Shown here: piece after piece, positions 1 to 8,849 of the stretch | How positions within the stretch are numbered: the stretch's first letter is position 1 | Layout: the number at the start of each line of letters is the position of its first letter | Source of the DNA: Magnetococcales bacterium | GTDB lineage: Bacteria > Pseudomonadota > Magnetococcia > Magnetococcales > JADFYX01 | Assembly: GCA_002753565.1 (NCBI GenBank) | Contig: PEAM01000012.1 | Location: 1-64,000 of the forward strand | DNA length: 64,000 nucleotides | Reading direction: 5' to 3' | The notes under the pieces: generated by a model | What the model was told of the DNA's origin: nothing | Databases searched by the model: none | What the model saw: only the letters and a program-made list of their open reading frames with translations | Made by a program: the position numbers and the translations under genes

Positions 1-114
1 TGGTGGCGATGGCGAGGGGGAAACACCCGACCCCATCCCGAACTCGGCAGTTAAGCCCCTCAGCGCCGATGATACTGCATCTTAAGATGTGGGAAAGTAG
101 GTCACCGCCAGGAA
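1..114 (+). rRNA. rrf: 5S ribosomal RNA (5' end cut by window)
   Basis: The sequence has the 5S core ACCCCATCCCGAACTCGGCAG and the later AGCGCCGATGATACTGCAT block. The 3' end CACCGCCAGGA pairs with the opening TGGTGGCGATGG, so only the first two or three bases are missing at the window edge. It is the end of an rRNA operon lying to the left and is followed by an intrinsic terminator. Confidence 0.95.
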
Positions 115-142
115 TCTTTTTTTATCTTTTGTTCTTCGCTTC

Positions 143-169
143 AAAGTCCCGCTCAGTGCGGGACTTTTT
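143..169 (+). terminator. Intrinsic terminator of the rRNA operon
   Basis: A perfect 10-bp stem (AAAGTCCCGC / GCGGGACTTT) with a 5-nt loop ends in a run of T. It lies about 30 bases after the 5S gene and before rplM, so it separates the rRNA operon from the ribosomal protein genes. Confidence 0.9.
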
Positions 170-266
170 GCGGAGACACCTTCACTTGAAGACCTCCTTC
201 GTTCAAGCACGAAACTCCTATAAAATCGTTGCCTTGAGAGCAGGAGTGGAGAATGGAGCGAATGCC

Positions 267-704
267 GTGAAAACCTTTACCGCCACACCAAAGGATATCA
301 AGCGCGAATGGTTTGTCGTCGACGCTGAGAACGAAGTCCTGGGCCGTCTGGCCAGTGAAGTGGCTCTTCGTCTGCGTGGAAAACATAAGCCGATCTTCAC
401 TCCTCATATGGATACAGGAGATTTTATTGTTATCATCAACGCCGATAAGATTCGTCTGACGGCCAACAAGATGGATAACAAAATCTACTACCGTCACTCC
501 CGTTATCCCGGCGGCTTGAAGTCCAAGACAGCTCGTCAAGAGTTGACAGGGGCGACACCGGAGCGGGTTTTGGAGAGTGCCATCAGAGGCATGCTCCCCA
601 AGAATAAATTGGGCCGGGAGATGTATCGCAAGCTGAAAGTATACAAGGGTACCGAACATCCCCATGGGGGACAGAATCCGGTCGCCTTGAAATTTGGTCA
701 ATAA
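267..704 (+). CDS. rplM: 50S ribosomal protein L13
   Basis: Large-subunit protein L13, 145 residues, close to the usual 142. The family hallmarks are visible: [16 protein letters not shown] near the N-terminus, the [12 protein letters not shown] segment, [10 protein letters not shown], and the C-terminal PHGGQNP. The start is GTG at 267, with GGAG 8 bases upstream. The reading frame stays open further left, but that stretch is the 5S gene and its terminator. It forms the standard rplM-rpsI pair with the next gene, 33 bases downstream. Confidence 0.96.
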   Translation: MKTFTATPKDIKREWFVVDAENEVLGRLASEVALRLRGKHKPIFTPHMDTGDFIVIINADKIRLTANKMDNKIYYRHSRYPGGLKSKTARQELTGATPERVLESAIRGMLPKNKLGREMYRKLKVYKGTEHPHGGQNPVALKFGQ

Positions 705-737
705 AAGGTAATTAAGCCTGTTTGAGGAGCGAATGCC

Positions 738-1133
738 ATGTCACTGGCTGATGCAATTTATGCAACTGGAAGACGAAAAGAGTCTATCGCACGGGTTTGG
801 ATGCAAGCCGGCTCTGGAAAGATGACCATCAACAAGCGGGATTCCAAAAGCTATTTTGGTCGTGAAGTTCTAGAGATGATTACGCGTCACCCTTTTGAGT
901 TGACGGAGACTCTTGATCAATTCGATATTACGGTCAATGCCCACGGTGGTGGTATTTCGGGTCAGGCGGGTGCGATCCGGTTAGGCATCTCCAAAGCCTT
1001 GATTCTTCACGACCCTGAGTTGCGTGGAGTTCTGAAAAAAGCTGGCTTTCTTACCCGCGACTCTCGTGTGGTTGAACGGAAAAAATACGGACGTCGTAAA
1101 GCTCGTAAGAGTACGCAGTTCTCGAAACGTTAA
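738..1133 (+). CDS. rpsI: 30S ribosomal protein S9
   Basis: Small-subunit protein S9, 131 residues, full length. It carries [13 protein letters not shown] at the N-terminus, the central [19 protein letters not shown], and the basic C-terminal tail [18 protein letters not shown] whose last Arg reaches the P-site tRNA in known ribosomes. The start ATG follows a GAGGAG-type ribosome binding site. It is co-transcribed with rplM, and an intrinsic terminator follows directly. Confidence 0.97.
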   Translation: MSLADAIYATGRRKESIARVWMQAGSGKMTINKRDSKSYFGREVLEMITRHPFELTETLDQFDITVNAHGGGISGQAGAIRLGISKALILHDPELRGVLKKAGFLTRDSRVVERKKYGRRKARKSTQFSKR

Positions 1134-1161
1134 TGGCGTTTACTCCATTGGAAGAATAGAG

Positions 1162-1190
1162 AAGGGGAGGCTTTTGCCTCCCTTTTTTTT
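1162..1190 (+). terminator. Intrinsic terminator after rpsI
   Basis: The stem GGGAGGC / GCCTCCC with loop TTTT, extended by A-T pairs, is followed by eight T. It closes the rplM-rpsI unit about 30 bases after the stop codon. Confidence 0.9.
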
Positions 1191-1227
1191 GCTAATGGCC
1201 TGGAAAATGGCTTAGGTAGGATGGTGA

Positions 1228-2277
1228 ATGATGACCATTAAAGTAGGAATACAGGGGGCTTCAGGCTATACGGGTGGAGAACTTGTCAGGCTGCTGGCAA
1301 GAGACCCGGAGGTTAGCATACAATTTGCCACCTCCCAGCGTTTTGCCGGGCAACCCATGTCGGCCATTTTTCCCCACCTCGGCAACGGTCCCGAGCTGAT
1401 CTGTACGCCTCTGGATGATCTTTCAGTTGTGGAGGGGTGTGATCTGGTTTTTTGTGCCTTACCCCATGTCACCTCCATGGAGGTGGTTCCAGAACTGCTG
1501 CAGAGAGGGGCACGGGTTGTCGACCTCTCCGCTGATTTCCGGATTGTGGAGGCTGAGACCTATCAAAGTTGGTATGGTGTGGCCCATAAAGCGCCTCAGC
1601 TTCTTTCTGAGGCCGTCTATGGTTTACCCGAGTTGACGGACCATGCTGAGATTAAAAAAGCCCGTTTGGTGGCCAACCCAGGCTGCTATCCCACCTCTGC
1701 TCTCTTGGCACTGGCCCCGTTGCTTTACAATCGACTCATTGAACCTGACTGTATTGTTATTGACAGTAAGTCGGGAACCAGTGGCGCTGGTCGTAGTCCA
1801 AGTCAGGGAACGCTGTTTTCTGAAGTTCAGGAAGGGTTCAAATCCTACAAGGCGGTAGGGCATCGTCACACACCGGAGATTGAACAGGGGTTGAGTCGCT
1901 TGTCGGGAGAGAAGGTCTCGGTACGTTTTTCGCCTCACCTTATTCCCCAATCTCGTGGTATTTTGACCACCTGCCATGTTAAGCCTCTTGTCCAAAGAAG
2001 TGGGCAGGAGTGGCAGGCTTTGTATGAGTCTTATTATGGAAAAGGTGGCTTTGTTCGGGTTCTTAGCCAGGGCAATCTTCCTGCTACCAATCATGTAAGA
2101 GGTTCAAACCATTGCCATTTATCTGTTATCGTAGATGAAAGAACGGGCTGGTTGGTGGTGGTTTCCGTTTTGGATAATTTGGTCAAAGGTGCGGCTGGGC
2201 AGGCGGTTCAAAATATGAATATCATGTTTGGCCGAGAGGAGGCTAAAGGGTTGGATCAGCTTCCCCTTTTTCCATAA
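1228..2277 (+). CDS. argC: N-acetyl-gamma-glutamyl-phosphate reductase
   Basis: Third step of arginine synthesis: NADPH-dependent reduction of N-acetylglutamyl phosphate to the semialdehyde, in the cytosol. The protein has 349 residues, typical length. The Rossmann motif GASGYTGGELVRLL is at residues 10-23, and the catalytic Cys lies in ANPGCYPTSALLALAPL. The downstream SGTSGAGR and GHRHTPEIEQ blocks are also typical. Two adjacent ATG codons (1228, 1231) could start it. It stands alone between rpsI and a ferredoxin gene; argB is 27 kb away, so the arginine genes are scattered. Confidence 0.95.
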   Translation: MMTIKVGIQGASGYTGGELVRLLARDPEVSIQFATSQRFAGQPMSAIFPHLGNGPELICTPLDDLSVVEGCDLVFCALPHVTSMEVVPELLQRGARVVDLSADFRIVEAETYQSWYGVAHKAPQLLSEAVYGLPELTDHAEIKKARLVANPGCYPTSALLALAPLLYNRLIEPDCIVIDSKSGTSGAGRSPSQGTLFSEVQEGFKSYKAVGHRHTPEIEQGLSRLSGEKVSVRFSPHLIPQSRGILTTCHVKPLVQRSGQEWQALYESYYGKGGFVRVLSQGNLPATNHVRGSNHCHLSVIVDERTGWLVVVSVLDNLVKGAAGQAVQNMNIMFGREEAKGLDQLPLFP

Positions 2278-2359
2278 ACTGGAGTCGATGAGGATCATTT
2301 TTTTTTTGGATTCTCTTGCTTATCAGGTTCAAGTCTGCTAAATCAGGCTGTTTTCTTAA

Positions 2360-2641
<282 letters not shown>

Positions 2642-2695
2642 TTGTTGTGAGCTGCGACCGGATTTACCCGGCATACTGGAATGATGGGTGAATCA

Positions 2696-2730
2696 AAAAG
2701 GGGCGTATGGTGATGTACGTCCCTTTTTTT
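2696..2730 (+). terminator. Intrinsic terminator after ferredoxin gene
   Basis: The stem AAAGGGGCGTA / TACGTCCCTTT (11 pairs including one G-U) has an 8-nt loop and is followed by a T run. Confidence 0.85.
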
Positions 2731-2812
2731 ATGAAAAAAGAGCAGGAGGGCAGAAATGACTCCTGTGTCATGGTTTATGACATGAGCCTGTATTGATAGG
2801 AATACCGATAGA

Positions 2813-3703
2813 ATGACACAGAGCATGACCGGTTTTGGAAGTGCTGAGGGCGTTTGTCACGGCGTTCGAGTGAGTTGGCAATTTAAATCGGTCAATCACC
2901 GTTTTCTGGATCTCTCTTTACGACTGCCTGAGGGGTATGGGGAGTTGGAGATTCTCTGTGCCAAGCGGCTTAAATCCCTTTTCAGTCGTGGACGGATTGA
3001 GGGGACCCTCTCTTTAAAGAGCCAATGGGAGGGAGGGGAAGAGCTGATTTTGAATCTTCCCTTACTGGGTGCGGTACGACAACTTGAAACCACGCTTCTT
3101 AAGGGGTCGGAGGATAGGGTTGGGTTGAGTGTGGCGGAAATACTCTCCTGGCCCGGCATGACGCAACAGCAAAGTCTGCCTGGGATTGATGAGAGTGAAG
3201 AGGGTAAGGGTTTTTTGGAGGCTGTCCTTGGCATTTTGGAGCAGGCGGCCCATAGCCTCAAAACCATGCGGGAAATCGAGGGAAGAGAGCTTGCCTCTGT
3301 GGTTGATGGGCTGACGACAGAGCTTGCCCTTTTGGTTGATCAGGTGGCAGAGAATCTGCCCAGGGTGCAGGAGAGTTTGGAAAAACGGCTTCAGGACCGA
3401 CTGTCGGAGTTGGCTGCGACGACGATTGATCAGGAGAGGTTGGCCCAGGAGAAGATCTATTTCATGAACCGCCTGGATCTTTCTGAGGAGTTGGATAGGC
3501 TTAGAATCCATTTGCGGGAGATTTCTCAGGTAGTGGCCTATGCGGAGCCGATAGGAAGGCGGCTTGATTTTTTGTGCCAGGAACTTAACCGGGAGGCAAA
3601 CACCCTCTGTTCCAAGGCTCAGGATGGGGAGATTTCCCGAATTGGTATCGATATGAAGGTGTTGGTAGAGAAACTTCGGGAACAGGTTCAAAATCTAGAA
3701 TAG
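2813..3703 (+). CDS. yicC: YicC family endoribonuclease
   Basis: 296 residues with the YicC signature MTQSMTGFGSAEG at the start, the VNHRFLDLSLRLPE block, and the conserved C-terminal DUF1732 region (GRRLDFLCQELNREANTLCSKA). Members of this family act as endoribonucleases in RNA turnover. It lies 33 bases upstream of gmk, a linkage common in proteobacteria, so the pair is probably one transcript. Confidence 0.92.
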   Translation: MTQSMTGFGSAEGVCHGVRVSWQFKSVNHRFLDLSLRLPEGYGELEILCAKRLKSLFSRGRIEGTLSLKSQWEGGEELILNLPLLGAVRQLETTLLKGSEDRVGLSVAEILSWPGMTQQQSLPGIDESEEGKGFLEAVLGILEQAAHSLKTMREIEGRELASVVDGLTTELALLVDQVAENLPRVQESLEKRLQDRLSELAATTIDQERLAQEKIYFMNRLDLSEELDRLRIHLREISQVVAYAEPIGRRLDFLCQELNREANTLCSKAQDGEISRIGIDMKVLVEKLREQVQNLE

Positions 3704-3736
3704 TAGTACCTTGGTATACGGAGGTTTGCACATAAG

Positions 3737-4378
3737 ATGAGCGAGAAAAGGAGAGGCTTTGTCTTAATTTTATCGGCTCCATCTGGTGCAGGGAAGAGTA
3801 CCTTGGCCCAGCATCTGATTCGATCGATGCCGGATATCTTGATTTCGGTTTCAACGACCACCAGAAAGCCCAGGCCGGGAGAGGTTGAGGGCCAGCACTA
3901 TTTTTTTGTTGAGAAAACTTTTTTTCAAAACGAGATAGAACAAGGCAACTTTTTGGAGTGGGCGGAGGTGTTTGGCAACTTTTATGGTACGGCCAAATCT
4001 TTTGTCGAGGCGACGCTCGCCAGCGGTCAGGATGTTGTTTTGGACATCGATTGGCAGGGAGCCAGGGTGGTTCGTGACCATTTGTCATCCGCTGATGTGG
4101 TTGGGGTCTCCATTGTTCCCCCCTCTTTGCAATCCTTGCGTGATCGTCTTGAAAGACGGGGCCAGGATAGTGCCGAGGTCATTGATGCCCGGATGGCTCA
4201 AGCTGGTGAGGAGATGTCCCACTGGCAGGAGTATGAGTATCTGGTGATCAATGACGATCTGGAAAAGTCGAAAGCAGATTTAGTGGCCATTGTTCGTGCG
4301 GAACGGCTTACACGGGATAGGATGGCGGGGCAAGTGAAAAAAATTACCGACGAATTTGGTGTAAATGGTGTAGTATAG
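3737..4378 (+). CDS. gmk: Guanylate kinase
   Basis: ATP-dependent phosphorylation of GMP to GDP. The protein has 213 residues. The P-loop SAPSGAGKST sits near residues 14-23, followed by the GMP-binding SVSTTTRKPRPGEVEGQHYFF. The lid region RLERRGQDSAEVIDAR and the closing YLVINDDLEKS are typical. It lies between yicC and rpoZ, feeding the same GTP pool that the downstream (p)ppGpp enzyme uses. Confidence 0.96.
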   Translation: MSEKRRGFVLILSAPSGAGKSTLAQHLIRSMPDILISVSTTTRKPRPGEVEGQHYFFVEKTFFQNEIEQGNFLEWAEVFGNFYGTAKSFVEATLASGQDVVLDIDWQGARVVRDHLSSADVVGVSIVPPSLQSLRDRLERRGQDSAEVIDARMAQAGEEMSHWQEYEYLVINDDLEKSKADLVAIVRAERLTRDRMAGQVKKITDEFGVNGVV

Positions 4379-4481
4379 GGAATTGGTGGGCCATATTTTT
4401 TTATTGAGAGTGTGGCTACCTGCTGATCTGGGCAAAAAAGCTGGTGAGAATCCAGGCAAAAATTGATGACAAGGATGATCC

Positions 4482-4856
4482 ATGGCACGTGTAACAATTG
4501 AAGATTGTTTGGAAAAAGTAGATAATCGTTTTGATTTGGTTATTTTGGCCGCCAAACGGGCCAGACAGCTAACCAGCGGTGCGGAAGCTACCGTACCATT
4601 GGATAATGATAAAATGACCGTTGTGGCTCTTCGTGAAATAGCCAAAGATACCATTGACCTGCAAGAGCTGCTGATTGAAAGTATGCCGGTTAAGCCGGAG
4701 ATTATTGAGGAGGAGGTGGTCATTGTGGAGGCAGAAGCAGAAGCAAAGGCCAGTGATCTGACAGCAGAAGAGACAGAACAACCAGAGGTTGATGCGGAAG
4801 CGGTGGATTTGAAAGCGGCCAATGATGGGGATGAGGAGAGCCAAGAGTCATCCTAG
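4482..4856 (+). CDS. rpoZ: RNA polymerase omega subunit
   Basis: Omega subunit, with [30 protein letters not shown] over the first 30 residues and [13 protein letters not shown] near residue 50. At 124 residues it is longer than the usual 70-90, because of a very acidic tail ([16 protein letters not shown] onward). The gmk-rpoZ-spoT order is a classic proteobacterial cluster, and omega is part of the ppGpp binding site in RNA polymerase of E. coli. Confidence 0.95.
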   Translation: MARVTIEDCLEKVDNRFDLVILAAKRARQLTSGAEATVPLDNDKMTVVALREIAKDTIDLQELLIESMPVKPEIIEEEVVIVEAEAEAKASDLTAEETEQPEVDAEAVDLKAANDGDEESQESS

Positions 4857-4891
4857 TGTGCGTTTAGGCGATTAGATAAGGGGGGCGGCCA

Positions 4892-7075
4892 TTGAAACAG
4901 TGGACGGAGTTGGTCAAGAAAATTCTTGAGTATCACTCCGATGCTGACCAGGAATTTCTGGAGCGGTTGCATCAGTTTATTGCCGCCATTCCCCAAAACA
5001 ATAAAAACCAGCAGGACCATTTCAGCCACTCCTTGGCGGTGGCCCGTACTCTGGTTGAGTTACGGATGGATACCGCTTCCATCTCGGCGGCTCTGCTCTC
5101 TGGAGCGGTTGAGTCCGGTCATGTTTCATTACAGACAGTTCGGGAAAAATTTGGCGAAGATGTCGCTTTTTTGACCGAGGGTCTGACAAAAATTCTGCAG
5201 CTTTCTCCTCGAACCCGTTCAGAAATTCAAGCGGAAGAGTTTCGTAAAATGATCTTGGCCATGGCCAAGGATATTCGGGTTATTCTTATTCGCCTGGCCT
5301 TCTGTCTTCAACAGATGCGTTTGGCCATCACGCAAAATCTGGATGTGGCCGATAAGTTGATCCAGGAGGTTGAGGAGACCTACGCCCCTATTGCTCATCG
5401 CTTGGGAATCTACTGGATTAAAAATGAGCTGGAGGATATGGCCTTTCGTCTGAAAGACCCGGTTGCCTATGCTACGTTGGGGGAGGAGGTTCGTAGACGT
5501 CGTAAGGGGGGAGAGGATGTTGTTCGTAAGGTTGTCTCCATCCTGAAGAAAAATTGTCGCAAGCATCACATTGCCGCCGAGGTGTTTGGTCGTGAAAAAC
5601 ATCTTCACTCCATCTATGCCAAACTGGAGCGGAAGAAGATCAGCCTGGAACATCTCTACGATCTGATCGCCTATCGTATCATTGTCCGAAAAAAGGCCGA
5701 CTGCTATAAGGTTTTTGGTATGATTCACGGGGAGTTTAGTCCGGTACCCGGTCGTTTCAAGGACTATATAGCCATGCCCAAGAGCAACGGTTACAAGTCG
5801 CTGCATACGGTGGTGATTGGCCCTTTTGGCAATCAGATTGAGATTCAGATTCGAACCGAAAAAATGCATCAGATTGCAGAAAGTGGTGTGGCGGCCCACT
5901 GGACCTATAAAGAGAAAGGGCTGGATACCAAGAAGCATTCGGCGGCTACCGGTTACTCCTGGTTGAAGCGAATGTTGGAGGTTCATCAAAAAACCGATGA
6001 TCCGGGCCAGTTTCTTGAGCATGTAAAAATAGACCTTTTTCCCAACGAAATTTATCTTTTTACCCCCAATGGAGACATTATCACCCTGCCGCAAGGGGCG
6101 ACTCCGGTTGATTTTGCCTATGCGGTGCATTCGGCGGTGGGAGATCACTGTCAGGGTGCGAAGGTCAATGGGCGGATGGTTCCCCTTAAAACCCCTCTGG
6201 AGACAGGGGATAGTGTTGAAATTATAACGGCTAAAAACCAGCATCCCAATCCAGCCTGGCTACGTTTTGTGGTTACCGGTCAGGCCAAATATCGTATCAA
6301 CCGTTGGGAGAAGGCCCGGAGGCGTGAGCAGGGGATTGTGCTGGGTCGGGAGTTGTTGGTGCGGGAGATCCAGAAAGTAGGCCAGGGGTTGGCATTAAGC
6401 AGCAAGGCGATTGTTCGCGGGGCAACCCATCTGCATATTGATGGGGAGGAGGAGCTTCTTTATCAGGTTGGAATCTCTGCCATCGGCCCGATTCAGGCTT
6501 TGCATGCCATGTTTCCGGAGACGATCAAGGAGAACAAGGAGAAAAAATCGCTACGGGAGAAGCGGGTGGAGGTCGAGCGTGAGGTTGTTCAGGCTCGGGC
6601 GAAGAACTCTATCGAAGGGTCGGGAAAATCCATGCGTCTCCTGGGGATTTTGCCGGAGATGGCCGTATCGGCGGCCCGCTGTTGCAGTCCGGTTCCTGGA
6701 GATACCATTGTTGGCATTATCAGTACGGGCAAGGGCATTGTCATTCATGGGGTTGAGTGTCCGAATCTGGCGGCCATGACCAATCAGCCGGAGCGTTGGA
6801 TTGAGGATATTGATTGGCCGGAATACACCTCCCAGTCCTATGTGACCAGTTTGCGTATTATGGCTCAAAATCAGCGTGATACCTTACCTTTGGTGAGTCA
6901 GACCGTCACCATGGCCAAGGGAAATATTGTTCAGATCAAGGTTCAGGATCGTGATCGTGACCCTTTTGTCTTGGTTATGGATGTTGAGGTAGAGGGGTTG
7001 GAGCTGTTGGAAGAGATTATCCGGCAGGTTGACGCTTTGAATGTGGTTCAGGAGGTTGATCGGTTACGGGGATGA
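4892..7075 (+). CDS. RelA/SpoT family (p)ppGpp synthetase with degenerate hydrolase domain
   Basis: 727-residue long RSH protein starting at TTG, behind a G-rich ribosome binding site. Order: HD-type domain (residues about 40-200), synthetase (about 230-350), TGS (about 380-445), the conserved AARCCSPVPGD Zn-finger region (about 590), and a C-terminal ACT domain (about 650-727). In the HD domain the His of HSLAVA remains. The HD pair is Ser70-Gly71 (ALLSGAVESG instead of ALLHDVVEDT), and the LADRLHNMR segment reads LAFCLQQMR, so hydrolysis is probably lost. The synthetase has RFKDYIAMPKSNGY, the RxKD form found in bifunctional SpoT/Rel enzymes rather than RelA's ExDD. It sits downstream of rpoZ where spoT is usually found. 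Confidence 0.93.
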   Translation: MKQWTELVKKILEYHSDADQEFLERLHQFIAAIPQNNKNQQDHFSHSLAVARTLVELRMDTASISAALLSGAVESGHVSLQTVREKFGEDVAFLTEGLTKILQLSPRTRSEIQAEEFRKMILAMAKDIRVILIRLAFCLQQMRLAITQNLDVADKLIQEVEETYAPIAHRLGIYWIKNELEDMAFRLKDPVAYATLGEEVRRRRKGGEDVVRKVVSILKKNCRKHHIAAEVFGREKHLHSIYAKLERKKISLEHLYDLIAYRIIVRKKADCYKVFGMIHGEFSPVPGRFKDYIAMPKSNGYKSLHTVVIGPFGNQIEIQIRTEKMHQIAESGVAAHWTYKEKGLDTKKHSAATGYSWLKRMLEVHQKTDDPGQFLEHVKIDLFPNEIYLFTPNGDIITLPQGATPVDFAYAVHSAVGDHCQGAKVNGRMVPLKTPLETGDSVEIITAKNQHPNPAWLRFVVTGQAKYRINRWEKARRREQGIVLGRELLVREIQKVGQGLALSSKAIVRGATHLHIDGEEELLYQVGISAIGPIQALHAMFPETIKENKEKKSLREKRVEVEREVVQARAKNSIEGSGKSMRLLGILPEMAVSAARCCSPVPGDTIVGIISTGKGIVIHGVECPNLAAMTNQPERWIEDIDWPEYTSQSYVTSLRIMAQNQRDTLPLVSQTVTMAKGNIVQIKVQDRDRDPFVLVMDVEVEGLELLEEIIRQVDALNVVQEVDRLRG

Positions 7076-7085
7076 AAAAGGTGTT

Positions 7086-7478
7086 ATGACGGCAATCAAA
7101 CGGTCTATCAACTCCACCCAGGCACCTCAGGCGGTGGGGGCGTATAGTCAGGCGATAGAGAGTGGGGGGTTGGTTTTTATCTCTGGGCAGATTGCCCTTG
7201 ACCCTGCGAGCGGTCTGTTAATCGGAGAAGATACGGTAAGTCAGGCTCGACAGGTGATGGAAAACCTCAAGGGAATTGTGACGGCGGCTGGTGGTGATTG
7301 GTCCCATTTGGTTAAAGTCACCATCTATCTGGTCGATCTGGCAGATTTTCAAGCGGTTGATGCGCTCTATTCCAGCTATCTTTCTCCCCCTTATCCCGCC
7401 AGGGCAACGGTTGGTGTGGCTGCTCTACCCAAGGGAGCGCGGATTGAAATAGATGCCATTGCTCATCTGGGCCGTTGA
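7086..7478 (+). CDS. ridA: RidA family reactive enamine/imine deaminase
   Basis: 130-residue YjgF/YER057c/UK114 family protein that hydrolyses reactive 2-aminoacrylate-type intermediates. Visible marks are INSTQAPQAVGAYSQAI, FISGQIALDP, and the catalytic Arg in PARATVGVAALPKGARIEIDAIA. ATG 7086 is chosen over an in-frame upstream start because it has AAAGG close by and gives the usual length. It follows the RSH gene by 10 bases, the same rpoZ-spoT-ridA context as in many proteobacteria. Confidence 0.95.
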   Translation: MTAIKRSINSTQAPQAVGAYSQAIESGGLVFISGQIALDPASGLLIGEDTVSQARQVMENLKGIVTAAGGDWSHLVKVTIYLVDLADFQAVDALYSSYLSPPYPARATVGVAALPKGARIEIDAIAHLGR

Positions 7479-7517
7479 GTGGATCTACGGATGGTTACAC
7501 CTGCTGGTATGGTTATT

Positions 7518-8015
7518 ATGGGAAAAAAGAGCGGAAAAATGATAGTCAGGATAGGGATCTGTTGTGCTCTGTTGCTGTTCTCTTCAGAGGTATCAGCCTC
7601 TCTGTATTGTGTGGTCGATTTCAGTGGTCGGCGGTGTAACTATACCGATATGACCACCTGTCAGCAGGCTGCTGGGGATCAGGGCGAGTGTGTTTTGAAT
7701 CGGCAGGAGATGATTGCTCCGGTTGGTGGGGCTGTTTATTGCCTGGTGGAAAAATGGAAAACCGAGTGTGTTTACCGAGATCTTGCCAGTTGCCAACGGC
7801 AGGCTTTACCCAGAAAAGCTTCGTGCCTGGCCAACCCCAACTTAACCCAGCCCTCTTTCAAGCCATCCATCGGTGATGCAGACGGGTGGTCTCGCCAGCC
7901 CAATCCAGAGAGCGGGGAGAGCCAACCCCAATGGGGCGGGCAGCCTTGGGATGGATCGAAACGAGGTAACTATCTACCCAGCCCTGGTTACAATCCCCGT
8001 CCTGGTTCTCGTTGA
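7518..8015 (+). CDS. Secreted Cys-rich protein with duplicated DUF3551-like unit
   Basis: No recognised function. From the ATG at 7518 the protein has 165 residues with a Sec signal peptide (IVRIGICCALLLFSS, cleavage near VSAS). Two similar units of about 32 residues follow, each YCxV, then C-x-Y-x-D, then CQ and a final C-x-x-N; the spacing recalls the DUF3551 motif. The C-terminus is Pro/Gly/Gln/Trp-rich and low in complexity. In-frame starts at 7479 and 7491 would only lengthen the part before the signal peptide. It lies 39 bases after ridA and just upstream of the TauE-type permease. Confidence 0.7.
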   Translation: MGKKSGKMIVRIGICCALLLFSSEVSASLYCVVDFSGRRCNYTDMTTCQQAAGDQGECVLNRQEMIAPVGGAVYCLVEKWKTECVYRDLASCQRQALPRKASCLANPNLTQPSFKPSIGDADGWSRQPNPESGESQPQWGGQPWDGSKRGNYLPSPGYNPRPGSR

Positions 8016-8022
8016 GCCTGGG

Positions 8023-8832
8023 ATGGCAGGAATGATGTTATTGGGAAGTGCCGTGATAACCGGGCTGTGTGCCGGAGTTGTGGCAGGGCTGTTTGGTGTG
8101 GGAGGGGGAATTATCATTGTCCCGGCCCTTCTGCTTTTATTCCATCTGGCCGATCTTCCCGCAGCTTATTTGATGCAAATGGCGGTGGGCACATCTCTGG
8201 CGACCATTGTGGTGACCAACCTGATGGCTACCTGGAAACAGCACCAACGGCAAAGTGTCAACTGGCAGGCGGTGGGCTATTATACACCAGGCATTTTAAT
8301 GGGGGCTTGGCTTGGCGCCCAACTGGCGGTTCGACTGGATGGTGGGCTACTACAGACTCTTTTCGGGCTTTTTGAAATCGGGGTCGGTTGGCGGATGATC
8401 ACCCTGGGTGGAGAGGATGAGATGGGGTGCAGGTCCCAGCCCTTAAGCCGAATTCTCTCGGCCTGTTTGGGGGGGGGAATCGGTCTGGTCAGCGCCCTGT
8501 TTGGTATTGGTGGTGGCACCCTTTCGGTGCCCGCCTTGACACTCATCTCCCGCCTGCCCATTCGCCTTGCTGTTGGTAGCTCCTCGGCGATGGGGATCTT
8601 TTTAGCGCTCTCCGGGGCTTTGGGTTATATTATGGCGGGGTGGAATAACACCGCACTACCGCTCGGTTCTTGGGGCTATGTCATACCAGAAGCCTTTTTT
8701 GGTATTATCATGGGTACCCTGCTCACCACCCCTTTTGGGGTTAAGTTAGCTCATACCCTGTCACCAACCCTCTTGAAAAAAGGTTTTGGCCTTTTTCTTG
8801 TTGTGATTGGTCTCAGGTTGGCTGTTGGATAA
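8023..8832 (+). CDS. TauE/SafE family sulfite or sulfonate exporter-like permease
   Basis: Integral membrane protein of about 270 residues with 8 or so hydrophobic segments and the duplicated TauE/SafE hallmarks: GLFGVGGGIIIVPALLLLF in the first half and GLVSALFGIGGGTLSVPAL in the second. The family exports sulfite, sulfoacetate or related organosulfur anions; the substrate here cannot be read from sequence. ATG 8023 is chosen because the open frame to the left overlaps the secreted-protein gene. ATG 8032/8035 are alternatives. It ends 11 bases from the convergent rloB gene. Confidence 0.85.
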   Translation: MAGMMLLGSAVITGLCAGVVAGLFGVGGGIIIVPALLLLFHLADLPAAYLMQMAVGTSLATIVVTNLMATWKQHQRQSVNWQAVGYYTPGILMGAWLGAQLAVRLDGGLLQTLFGLFEIGVGWRMITLGGEDEMGCRSQPLSRILSACLGGGIGLVSALFGIGGGTLSVPALTLISRLPIRLAVGSSSAMGIFLALSGALGYIMAGWNNTALPLGSWGYVIPEAFFGIIMGTLLTTPFGVKLAHTLSPTLLKKGFGLFLVVIGLRLAVG

Positions 8833-8849
8833 CCTGCCGTTTTTAGGTT
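8831..8849 (-). repeat. Short repeat AACCT(RR)AAACGGCAG, copy 1
   Basis: On the minus strand this reads AACCTAAAAACGGCAGGTT, matching the left arm of the foldback element at 18809 in 14 of the first 16 bases. It lies between the convergent tauE-like and rloB genes and covers the rloB stop codon (8843-8845). Confidence 0.55.

Noticed and set aside
3-266. Extension of rplM upstream to position 3
   Set aside because: The frame is open but runs through the 5S rRNA gene and its terminator; L13 length and the ribosome binding site favour GTG 267.
7041-7085. Longer RidA starting at 7041
   Set aside because: It would overlap the end of the RSH gene and add residues not found in the family; ATG 7086 has its own ribosome site.
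7873-8022. Longer TauE-like protein starting at 7873
   Set aside because: It would overlap the secreted-protein gene by 140 bases, with no typical permease sequence in the added part.
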